From positions 1 to 22,566 of the forward strand of contig DATBFX010000196.1 of assembly GCA_036558305.1 (NCBI GenBank): a stretch of 22,566 nucleotides of DNA, read 5' to 3'. Each line of letters begins with the position of its first letter. Position 1 is the first letter of the stretch. The notes beneath the pieces were generated by a model. The model was not told the origin of the DNA, searched no databases, and worked only from the letters and a program-made list of their open reading frames with translations. Both the position numbers and the translations under genes were made by a program. Below are positions 1 to 6,452 of this stretch, piece by piece. This DNA comes from DATBFX01 sp036558305. GTDB taxonomy: Bacteria; Chloroflexota; Chloroflexia; Thermomicrobiales; UBA6265.

Positions 1-1
1 C

Positions 2-334
2 GGCTCGCAATTGGGCTTCATCCTGTTGCTGGTCGGTCTCTTCATCGCCGCGCTGCGGCCGGTGGCCTGGGTCGGCGTCGGCATGTTCGCGCTGTCGACG
101 GTCTTCGCCCTGATCACGCTGCCCGTCGAGTTCGACGCCTCGCGGCGCGCCAAGATCGCGCTCGCACAGGTCGGGTTGGTCGACGGCGGTGTCCGCGGCG
201 GAGAGGAAGCACGGGGCGTCGCGGCGGTGCTGAGCGCGGCGGCCTGGACTTACATCGCCGGGTTCGTTACCTCGCTGCTGCAGTTGCTGTACTGGCTCAG
301 CCTGTTGACCGGCAACTCACGCCGGAGCAACTAG
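2..334 (+). CDS. Membrane zinc metallopeptidase, YugP-like (C-terminal part, 5' end outside window)
   Basis: The reading frame is open from the window edge to the TAG at 332-334, giving the last 110 residues of a longer protein. It shows a hydrophobic segment, then the stretch LPVEFDASRRAKIAL, then an AAAWTYIAGF..LLQLLYWL segment that is a second hydrophobic helix. The LPVEFDAS-RAK pattern followed by E-A-GV-AVL-AAA-TY-A is characteristic of the C terminus of YugP-type neutral zinc metallopeptidases (Zn_peptidase_2), which are integral membrane proteins. The HExxH catalytic motif would lie upstream and is not visible, so activity cannot be judged. The assignment rests on tail similarity only. 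It ends just before a perfect hairpin at 360-388. Confidence 0.75.
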   Translation, partial: GSQLGFILLLVGLFIAALRPVAWVGVGMFALSTVFALITLPVEFDASRRAKIALAQVGLVDGGVRGGEEARGVAAVLSAAAWTYIAGFVTSLLQLLYWLSLLTGNSRRSN

Positions 335-359
335 GCGACAATCGGCAATACGAAGGCGG

Positions 360-388
360 ACGGCCGCGTGCGTCGAGCACGCGGCCGT
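360..388. terminator. Perfect 12-bp hairpin downstream of YugP-like gene
   Basis: ACGGCCGCGTGC (360-371) and GCACGCGGCCGT (377-388) are exact reverse complements around a 5-nt loop. It lies 25 nt after the stop of the YugP-like gene and between convergent transcription units. No clear T tract follows, so it may be a Rho-independent terminator of the high-GC type or just an mRNA 3' stabiliser. Confidence 0.6.
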
Positions 389-452
389 CGCGTTGGTCTT
401 CGGATTGCGCGACGGCGGGCGAAGGGTCAACTGACCGCGAAGGCACGACAAA

Positions 453-486
453 GAGGTCCTTCACCGCGTTCAGAGCGAAGGACCTC
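453..486 (-). terminator. Hairpin downstream of the thioredoxin reductase gene
   Basis: GAGGTCCTTC (453-462) pairs exactly with GAAGGACCTC (477-486) over a 14-nt loop. Read on the minus strand it lies 34 nt beyond the trxB stop and is followed by CTTTGTCGTG, a short T-containing run. This fits an intrinsic terminator for the minus-strand gene. Confidence 0.6.
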
Positions 487-520
487 TCGTTCGACGTGAC
501 GCCGCGCAATGCGGCGGCCA

Positions 521-1795
521 CTACGCAGCGGCCAGAGCGCGATCCAGCGCTTCCCGGTCGAAGTCGACGACGATCTCGTCGCCGACCACGAACGTGGGCA
601 CCGTGCGGTAACCGCCGCTCCACGTTTCGACGAGGTCGGCGGCACCGGGCGTCTCTTCGATGTCGATCTCCTCGTAGTCGACGCCGAGTTGCCGCAGGTA
701 GCGTTTGGCGACCGAGCAGTCCGGGCACCAGGACGTGGTGTACATGCGGACGCGGGGCTGGGCGGACCCGGTGGCAACGAACCGCCCGATCTCCTCGGCG
801 ACGGTTTCACCATCGTCCACCGACCAGGCGGTCCAGATCTCGCCGCTGATGTACTCCTCGGCGTCGAGCGCGGCCTGGCAGCCCTCGCCGGCGGCGGTGA
901 TGGCCTGGCGGTAGCGGCGATCGCGAACATCGCCGGCGGCGAACACGCCCGGCACGTTGGTGGCGGTGTGGGCAGAGGTGACGACGTAACCCTCGGGATC
1001 GAGGTCGATTTGGCCGCGGAAGAGATCGGTGTTTGGTCGGTGACCGATCGCCACGAAGACACCGGCGACCGGGAGCAGCGATGCCTCGCCGGTTCGCGGA
1101 TCGCGTAGCGTGACCCCTTCGACGCGGTCGTCGCCGACAATCTCGGCGACCTCGCGGCCAAGCGCCCAGGCGATTTTCGGGTTGGCACGGGCGCGATCCT
1201 GCATGATCTTGGACGCCCGCAGTTCGTCGCGACGGTGGACGATGGTGACCTTGGCAACGTGGCGAGTCAAATAGATCGCCTCTTCGAGGGCACTGTCGCC
1301 ACCACCGACCACCGCGATTTCCTGACCTCGGAAGAAGAAGCCGTCGCAGGTGGCGCAGGAGGAAACGCCGCGACCGCGCAGACGCGCCTCCGACGGGAGA
1401 CCCAGCCAGAGTGCCGAGGCGCCGGTGGCGATGATGACGGATTTCGTTTGATAGCCGGTCTCGTCGGCGGCGGACCCCGTATAGACCGCGAGCGGTCGAC
1501 CGCCGAAGTCGACGCGGGTCACGTCGTCTTCGATCAACTCGACGCCGAAGCGAAGGGCCTGACGCCGCATCCGGTCCATCAACTCTGGCCCCAGGATGCC
1601 GTCGTCGAAGCCGGGGTAATTCTCGACGTCGGAGGTCAACATGAGTTGACCGCCCGGCAAACCGCCCGCGTGGAGCCCGGTGAAGATCAGCGTCTTCAGG
1701 CTGGCGCGAGCCGCGTAGATGGCCGCGGTCCAACCGGCAGGCCCTGACCCGACGACGACGACGTCGAATCGCCGCCCCAAGGTGTTATCCGACAT
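521..1795 (-). CDS. trxB: Thioredoxin reductase with fused C-terminal glutaredoxin-like domain
   Basis: FAD- and NADPH-dependent disulfide reductase, cytoplasmic, 424 aa from the chosen ATG. The N-terminal domain has the FAD motif GSGPAGW, redox pair C147-A-T-C150, the NADPH motif VVGGGDSALEEA with VHRRDELRAS, and the second FAD motif FAAGDV. A usual bacterial TrxB stops near residue 310-320. Here a linker is followed from about residue 345 by a glutaredoxin/NrdH-like domain with the active site W-C357-P-D-C360 and the cis-Pro motif TVPTF. The reductase and its electron acceptor are thus one chain. The ATG at 1793-1795 has an AGAGGAA ribosome site about 10 nt upstream. An in-frame GTG at 1837 lies only some 17 nt after the predicted transcription start and looks less likely. 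Mycobacterium leprae has a comparable TrxB-thioredoxin fusion; the domain here is glutaredoxin- or mycoredoxin-like instead. Confidence 0.93.
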   Translation of the reverse strand: MSDNTLGRRFDVVVVGSGPAGWTAAIYAARASLKTLIFTGLHAGGLPGGQLMLTSDVENYPGFDDGILGPELMDRMRRQALRFGVELIEDDVTRVDFGGRPLAVYTGSAADETGYQTKSVIIATGASALWLGLPSEARLRGRGVSSCATCDGFFFRGQEIAVVGGGDSALEEAIYLTRHVAKVTIVHRRDELRASKIMQDRARANPKIAWALGREVAEIVGDDRVEGVTLRDPRTGEASLLPVAGVFVAIGHRPNTDLFRGQIDLDPEGYVVTSAHTATNVPGVFAAGDVRDRRYRQAITAAGEGCQAALDAEEYISGEIWTAWSVDDGETVAEEIGRFVATGSAQPRVRMYTTSWCPDCSVAKRYLRQLGVDYEEIDIEETPGAADLVETWSGGYRTVPTFVVGDEIVVDFDREALDRALAAA

Positions 1796-1860
1796 GATGT
1801 AGAAATTCCTCTGTTCGGGTGGCCACGTCACGTGCACGGCCGCCCTTCAATGCTTCAAAA

Positions 1861-1889
1861 AGTATAGCAACTATCGAATACTAAATCAA
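1861..1889 (-). promoter_or_regulatory. Sigma-70 type promoter of trxB
   Basis: On the minus strand TTGATT (plus 1884-1889) and TATACT (plus 1861-1866) are separated by exactly 17 nt. Both boxes match consensus at five of six positions. The predicted start is near 1854, leaving a leader of about 58 nt before the ATG at 1795. The -35 box overlaps the stop codon of purE, so trxB is expressed separately from the upstream purK-purE operon. Confidence 0.75.
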
Positions 1890-2419
1890 GGCATATCACG
1901 CGGCGGAGTGGCGGCGAATTGTTCGCGAACCTTCTCGTCCTTGCCTCGGACCGTGTCGGCCAGGACCGCTTGGAAGCGTTCCATGGCCGCGAGGAGGGCT
2001 GGGTCGACGGTGGCGAGGATGCGGACGGCGAGGAGTCCGGCGTTGCGGGCGTTGCCGATGGCGACGGTGGCGACGGGGACACCAGCGGGCATCTGGACGA
2101 TCGAGAGGAGGGCGTCGAAGCCGGCGAGTTGGGTGGCGGCAACCGGCACGCCGATCACCGGCAAAGGGGTTGCCGACGCGATCATACCGGGGAGGTGGGC
2201 CGCACCGCCGGCACCGGCGATGACGACCTTGAGACCGCGGCCGGCCGCCTGGCGCGCGTAGGTGAGCATCTCGTCCGGGGTGCGATGGGCGGAGAGGATG
2301 CGGACCTCGGTCGCGATGCCGAATTCGGCGAGGGCATCGACGGCCGCGCGCATCGTCGGCAGATCGGAATCGCTGCCCATGACGACTCCGACGAGCGGTT
2401 GCGGAACGCCGGCCGTCAC
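1886..2419 (-). CDS. purE: N5-carboxyaminoimidazole ribonucleotide mutase
   Basis: Converts N5-CAIR to CAIR in de novo purine synthesis; 177 aa, close to the 160-170 aa usual for class I PurE. Signature stretches are GVVMGSDSD (phosphate and substrate loop), ILSAHRTP with the catalytic His, AGAGGAAHLPGM, LPVIGVPV and LLSIVQMPAGVPVATVAI. The GTG start overlaps the purK stop as GTGA (2416-2419), with GGAGGTGAAGCC just upstream as ribosome site, so the two are translationally coupled. This is the PurK-dependent bacterial type, consistent with purK being adjacent. An upstream extension of the same frame to 3382 is an Arg-rich antisense-like reading inside purK and is not part of the gene. Confidence 0.95.
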   Translation of the reverse strand: MTAGVPQPLVGVVMGSDSDLPTMRAAVDALAEFGIATEVRILSAHRTPDEMLTYARQAAGRGLKVVIAGAGGAAHLPGMIASATPLPVIGVPVAATQLAGFDALLSIVQMPAGVPVATVAIGNARNAGLLAVRILATVDPALLAAMERFQAVLADTVRGKDEKVREQFAATPPRDMP

Positions 2420-3588
2420 GGCTTCACCTCCACGGGGATCGGGGCGCCGCTCAACAGTTCGGCGGCGGCGCGCGCCCGACGACGCGCCGTCTCGACGTCG
2501 GCGGCGCAGACGGTGACGTGGCCGAGTTTTCGCCCCGGCCGGGGGCCCTTTCCGTACAGATGGACGTGGGCGCCTTCGATCGCGAGCGCGACGGGCAGGG
2601 TGGCGAACGGGTTGGCTGCGGTCGGGCCGCCGAGGACGTTGACGGTGGCGACGGCGGGCGCGGTCGGGGCGGTGGCGCCGAGGGGCCAATCGAGGATGGC
2701 GCGGAGGTGTTGCTCGAATTGGGAGGTGACGCAGCCCTCGATCGAATAGTGACCCGAGTTGTGCGGGCGGGTGGCGATCTCGTTGACAAGCAACCGGCCG
2801 CCGGCGACGAAGAGTTCGACCGCGAGGATGCCGACGACGGACGACGCCTCGGCGATCCTTCGCGCGATCGCCTCGGCTTCGCTCGCCACCGGCGCCGGCA
2901 CTGGTGCGGGCAAGACGACCTCGCGGCAAATTCCGTCGACCTGGATCGTTTCGACGAGGGGGTAGACGATGGCATCCCCGCACGGGCGACGCGCGACCAG
3001 GATCGCCAACTCGCGTTCGATCGGAACCCATTGCTCGGCGACGACGTCGATCCCGCGTGCGGTCAACTCGTCGACGATTCGCCGCGCTTCGTCCGCGCGG
3101 TCGGCAATCCAAACGCCCTGTCCGTCGTAACCGCCACTGGCGGCTTTGAGCACCACGGGAAGTCCGAGGATGCCGACGACTTCTTCGACGTCGACCGCGC
3201 CCGAGAGGATGCGAAACGGTGGCACGGGAAGATCCAGTCCGGCGAAGACCTCGCGTTGGGCGCGCTTGTTCTGGGCGAGGCGCATCGTCGCGGCGGAGGG
3301 ACGAAGGCAAACTCCGGCGGCGACCAGCGCGTTGAGGCAGGCCGGCGGGACCAATTCGTGGTCGAAGGTGACGACGTCGCACTGCCTCGCGAAGGCGACG
3401 ACCGCCGCGGGGTCGTTGGGGGAACCGACGGAGACCTCGGAGGCGACCAGCGCCGCGCCGTCGTCCGGTCGTTCGGCGAGGACGCCGACGCGCAGCGCGA
3501 GCGGAATCGCGGCCTGGAGCGTCATTCGGGCCAATTGACCGGCCCCGACGATGCCGACGTGCGCGCGCTTTGTCGTTGCCGTGGCCAT
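2416..3588 (-). CDS. purK: 5-(carboxyamino)imidazole ribonucleotide synthase
   Basis: ATP-grasp enzyme that makes N5-CAIR from AIR, bicarbonate and ATP; 390 aa, a normal length. The N terminus carries the nucleotide-fold motif GIVGAGQLARM. The ATP-grasp core shows LAQNKRAQREVF, VVLKAASGGYDGQGVW and EQWVPIERELAILVARR. The C-terminal signature NEIATRPHNSGHYSIEGCVTSQFEQHLRAI is shared by PurK proteins. I place the start at the ATG 3588; an in-frame ATG at 3600 would add only MLGD. The possible SD (GGGAG) is only 2 nt from the 3588 ATG, and a -10-like TATGCT lies 7 nt upstream of it, so a leaderless message is possible. It forms an operon with purE. Confidence 0.94.
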   Translation of the reverse strand: MATATTKRAHVGIVGAGQLARMTLQAAIPLALRVGVLAERPDDGAALVASEVSVGSPNDPAAVVAFARQCDVVTFDHELVPPACLNALVAAGVCLRPSAATMRLAQNKRAQREVFAGLDLPVPPFRILSGAVDVEEVVGILGLPVVLKAASGGYDGQGVWIADRADEARRIVDELTARGIDVVAEQWVPIERELAILVARRPCGDAIVYPLVETIQVDGICREVVLPAPVPAPVASEAEAIARRIAEASSVVGILAVELFVAGGRLLVNEIATRPHNSGHYSIEGCVTSQFEQHLRAILDWPLGATAPTAPAVATVNVLGGPTAANPFATLPVALAIEGAHVHLYGKGPRPGRKLGHVTVCAADVETARRRARAAAELLSGAPIPVEVKP

Positions 3589-3595
3589 GTCTCCC

Positions 3596-3604
3596 AGCAT
3601 ACCA
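3596..3604 (-). promoter_or_regulatory. Possible extended -10 element for a leaderless purK transcript
   Basis: On the minus strand TGGTATGCT is an extended -10 (TGn plus TATGCT). It is followed by exactly 7 nt before the purK ATG at 3588, so transcription would begin at or next to the A of the ATG. The -35 position (TGGCGT at 3619-3624) is poor. Suggestive only. Confidence 0.35.
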
Positions 3605-3932
3605 ATGCGGGAATTGGGACGCCAGCCGCTGGATGTCCGCGTTGACATCGGCTTAAGCCGTCGAGCGCGCGGGGTTGGTACCCTTGGGTAGGTGCCGGTG
3701 CGTGGGCCCGATATGCTTTGGCAAGCGAATCGGTCCGTCGGGTAAGCTTGCACCGGTTCGAGATGAGGGCGGTTGTCTCGGTGGCACCCGTCGTGCATGC
3801 ACCTCGTGCCACGTACATCCGGCTCGGTGGGACCGTAGGTCGACACTCTTCGCCCTTGGCGGCGCGACCCGTCATTGCACATGCTTGCCGATGTCGGCGT
3901 CTCCGACGAGTAGCGAACGGACTGATCTCAGG
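3605..3932. other. Intergenic stretch between divergent purK and a small gene
   Basis: About 330 bases without a convincing gene. Short open frames here are Cys/Arg-rich and lack ribosome sites. It contains a TTGACA box at 3642-3647 with no good -10 at 17 nt, a TATGCT at 3712-3717 with no good -35, and the nested palindrome at 3781-3812 described separately. It probably holds promoters in both directions. Confidence 0.5.
3781..3812. repeat. Nested inverted repeat upstream of small gene
   Basis: GTGGCAC (3781-3787) is the reverse complement of GTGCCAC (3806-3812), and the loop itself contains the perfect 10-bp palindrome GTGCATGCAC (3793-3802). It may be an operator for a dimeric regulator or a hairpin in the 5' leader of the downstream gene. 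The function is unknown. Confidence 0.5.
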
Positions 3933-3941
3933 ATGAGCACC

Positions 3942-4238
3942 ATGCTTCAGAACCAACCGCTCGGCCCGCTCGCGCACGCGGTCATCGAGCAATTCGGCGA
4001 ACTCGCGGACGACGCCGTCGATCGCGTCGTCGAGCAGCGTCGCGCCCGGGTGGCCGACGCGGTCGGTGGCCGCCGCATCCTCGGGCACGTCTTCACCGAT
4101 ACGGAACTGGCGGACCAACCGTTGCGAGCCGGCAATTGGGTCACCGTCGGCGCCGTCCGCGAAGGTGGAACGACGACGCTGGTCGAAATCAATCTCGGTA
4201 CGTGGGAAACGAGAGAGGTGAGCGCGGGGACGGTCTGA
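3942..4238 (+). CDS. Small hypothetical protein (98 aa)
   Basis: I do not recognise this protein. The first half is predicted helical and charged (ADDAVDRVVEQRRARVADAVGGR); the second half is beta-like and ends in WVTVGAVREGGTTTLVEINLGTW. No signal peptide, membrane segment or metal motif is seen. The ATG at 3942 has AGGA 8 nt upstream. An in-frame ATG at 3933 would add three residues. The frame is open back to 3675, but that part is Cys-rich with atypical composition and is probably not translated. It is divergent from purK and followed by the CTGAGGA repeat. The coding call rests on open frame, ribosome site and plausible composition. Confidence 0.6.
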   Translation: MLQNQPLGPLAHAVIEQFGELADDAVDRVVEQRRARVADAVGGRRILGHVFTDTELADQPLRAGNWVTVGAVREGGTTTLVEINLGTWETREVSAGTV

Positions 4239-4245
4239 CGAAGGG

Positions 4246-4266
4246 CTGAGGACTGAGGACTGAGGC
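4246..4266. repeat. CTGAGGA heptamer tandem repeat
   Basis: Two exact CTGAGGA units (4246-4259) and a third with one change (CTGAGGC, 4260-4266), starting 8 nt after the stop of the small gene. It is a short intergenic low-complexity repeat. The rest of 4239-4387 shows no gene. Confidence 0.8.
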
Positions 4267-4387
4267 AGCGTAGCACGGCCTACAGGTCTCGATCGCTCGG
4301 TGGGATTCGGTGGGTCCGGAGTGGGGTCGCGAGGGCGTGGCGGCGGGCGCGGTTGTGCCTGCACGATGGTGGCAGGGCCCCTGGTAT

Positions 4388-4416
4388 TTGACGCTCGGAG
4401 TGCGACTCCGTAGGAT
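4388..4416 (+). promoter_or_regulatory. Sigma-70 type promoter of the accDA operon
   Basis: TTGACG (4388-4393), a 17-nt spacer, and TAGGAT (4411-4416). The predicted start is near 4423, giving a leader of about 47 nt. The spacer contains a small inverted repeat CGGAG-tgcga-CTCCG (4396-4410) that could bind a regulator between the two boxes. Confidence 0.6.
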
Positions 4417-4469
4417 GGGTGCACGCGAATGTCCCGCCCGGCATTGCCACACGCGAGCGAGGATGGCCA

Positions 4470-6452
4470 ATGGCCGAACCGGCAGCCGAATGGTCCGACG
4501 AGACGGAATCGATCGCAGACGGCGAACACGAGCTCGCACTCGATTGCCCCTCCTGTGGCAGCATCCTCAGCGGAGCGGAAACGTACGAGGTCTATCGCGT
4601 TTGCCCGAATTGCCGGCGCCATTTTTGGTTGACGGGACGGGAGCGCCTGGATCTCCTCCTCGATCCGGGGAGCTTCGCGGAGACGAACGCCGCCCTGGCG
4701 TCGGTCGATCCGCTCGTTTTCCGTGATCCGCTACCGCTGCCGGACCGGCTGGCGGAGGAGCGGGAGCGGGGCGGTATCGGCGAAGCGGTGATTACCGGCG
4801 TGGGGACAATCGGCGGGCAGAGCGCGGTCGTGATCGTGCTCGACTTCGCCTTTTTGGGCGGCAGTCTCGGGATCGTCGCCGGCGAAAAGGTGACGCTGGC
4901 GATGGAGTTGGCGGCAACCCGCCGCTTGCCGTTGATCGCGATCTGCTCGGGCGGAGCGACGCGCGCCCAGGAGGGGATCCTCTCGCTCGTTCAGTTGGCG
5001 AAAACGGCGAGCGCTGCGGCGCGGCTGCACCGATCGGGTGTCCCGTTCGTCGGCGTGCTCACCCACCCGACGACCGGCGGGGTCTACGCCGGATTGGCCA
5101 ACCAGGCCGACATCCTCCTGGCCGAACCCGGCGCCCAGATCGGGCTGACGGCCGCCCGCGTGCCGGCGGGCGCGGCGATCGGCACCGGGACGAACACCTC
5201 CGAATTCCTCCTCGACCACGGGCTGATCGACGACATCGTCGACCGGACGCGGTTGCGCGACGTGCTCGCCGCACTCGTCGATCTCTTCGCCAATCGGGGT
5301 GCAGTCAATCCGGTCACTCCCCTCTCCCCGCCGGCACCGAGCAATCTGCGCGCATCCGAGGAGGTCGCGCTGGCGCGCCACGGCGAACGACCGACCGCCG
5401 CGGATTATGTCGAGTTTCTGATGCCGACGTTCGTCGAGTTCCACGGCGACCGCGTATCGGCCGACGATCCGGCCGTGATCTGCGGGTTGGGGCGGCTGAA
5501 CGGCGTCAGCGTTGCCGTGATCGCGCAGGAGCGAGGGCGCGGCGACTACCGGGCGCGACGGCGGGGCGGCAGGATGGACGCCGGCGGCTACCGGAAGGCG
5601 GTCCGCATGATGAGGTTGGCGGGTCACCTCGAGATGCCGCTGGTCACCTTCGTCGATACGCCGGGGGTCATGAGCGGAGCGGAGGCGGAATCCGGCGGGA
5701 TCGGTGTCGCGCTGGCCCAGGCACTCGGCCTGATGAGCATTCTGCCCGTGCCGATCGTGACCGCGATCGTCGGGGAGGCCGGCAGCGCCGGTGCGCTGGC
5801 GATCGGGGTCGGCGATCGGGTCGTGATGCAGGAGCACGCCGTCTACTCGGTGTTCGGTCCGGAATCCGCACTCTATCGCGAGTCCGATCGCGCCCTCGAT
5901 GCCGCGTCCTCGTTGAAGGTGACGGCACGCGATTGCCTCCGGCTGGGGATCGTCGATCGGATCGTGCCGGAACCGAACCCCGGCGCCCATGCCGATCCGG
6001 TGGCCGCGGCAACGGCGCTTGGCGCCGCGATCGGTCAGGCGTTGAGCGAGGTGAGCGGGGCGGCGCCCCGCCGGTTGCTCGACGACCGGGCGCGCAAGGT
6101 CCGCCAGTTCGGTCAAGCGACGCCGGAGGGGAGAGAGGCGGCACGACTCGAAATCAAAGAATGGCAGGACCTGCAACGGACGATCAGCCGCTCGCTCGGC
6201 GATCTGCGCGGGCGGATCGAAGGGCGTCAACTGACGCTGCCGGCGTTGCCGACGCTGTCGCAACTTCCTCACCTGCCGAATTTGCCGCAGTTGCGCCGGC
6301 CCAACGTCAACCGTGCCGACCTCGAAGCATTCGCGGGGCGCCTTGCCGCAACCGGGCGCGGGTTCGTCCGGGGGCAACCGCAGGGGGGCCGCGGACAGGC
6401 GGACGAGCCGAAAGAGGAATCGGCGCCGCCGGCAAAGGATGTCGCCCCATGA
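4470..6452 (+). CDS. Acetyl-CoA carboxylase carboxyltransferase, beta-alpha fusion (AccD-AccA)
   Basis: Transfers CO2 from carboxybiotin to acetyl-CoA (or a related acyl-CoA); 660 aa. Residues 1-285 are AccD-like: zinc ribbon C26/C29/C45/C48 (CPSC...CPNC), then RERLDLLLDPGSF, GGSLGIVAGEKVT, QEGILSLVQLAKT and THPTTGGVYAGLA. From about residue 294 to 550 it is AccA-like: RPTAADYVEFL, YRKAVRMM, FVDTPGVMSGAEAE, GEAGSAGALAIGVGD, then a segment ending RKVRQFGQA. Some usually fixed AccA residues differ (GEAGSAG for GEGGSGG, GPESALY for SPEGCAA). A further tail of about 110 residues holds a Leu-Pro rich stretch (588-608) and a charged end. The ATG at 4470 has GAGGA about 7 nt upstream. The biotin carrier and carboxylase subunits are not in this window. 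The stop overlaps the next start (ATGA). Confidence 0.9.
   Translation: MAEPAAEWSDETESIADGEHELALDCPSCGSILSGAETYEVYRVCPNCRRHFWLTGRERLDLLLDPGSFAETNAALASVDPLVFRDPLPLPDRLAEERERGGIGEAVITGVGTIGGQSAVVIVLDFAFLGGSLGIVAGEKVTLAMELAATRRLPLIAICSGGATRAQEGILSLVQLAKTASAAARLHRSGVPFVGVLTHPTTGGVYAGLANQADILLAEPGAQIGLTAARVPAGAAIGTGTNTSEFLLDHGLIDDIVDRTRLRDVLAALVDLFANRGAVNPVTPLSPPAPSNLRASEEVALARHGERPTAADYVEFLMPTFVEFHGDRVSADDPAVICGLGRLNGVSVAVIAQERGRGDYRARRRGGRMDAGGYRKAVRMMRLAGHLEMPLVTFVDTPGVMSGAEAESGGIGVALAQALGLMSILPVPIVTAIVGEAGSAGALAIGVGDRVVMQEHAVYSVFGPESALYRESDRALDAASSLKVTARDCLRLGIVDRIVPEPNPGAHADPVAAATALGAAIGQALSEVSGAAPRRLLDDRARKVRQFGQATPEGREAARLEIKEWQDLQRTISRSLGDLRGRIEGRQLTLPALPTLSQLPHLPNLPQLRRPNVNRADLEAFAGRLAATGRGFVRGQPQGGRGQADEPKEESAPPAKDVAP

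Noticed and set aside
1796..1837. GTG start at 1837 for trxB
   Set aside because: It is only about 17 nt from the predicted transcription start. The ATG at 1795 has an AGAGGAA site and begins just before the conserved FAD motif.
3779..3790. Short resemblance to the T-box core (GGTGGCACC)
   Set aside because: No specifier loop or antiterminator arrangement is seen, and the neighbouring genes are not amino-acid related.
3675..3932. N-terminal extension of the small gene at 3942, and a 72-codon frame at 3718-3936
   Set aside because: Cys- and Arg-rich composition, no ribosome site, and a better start with AGGA at 3942.
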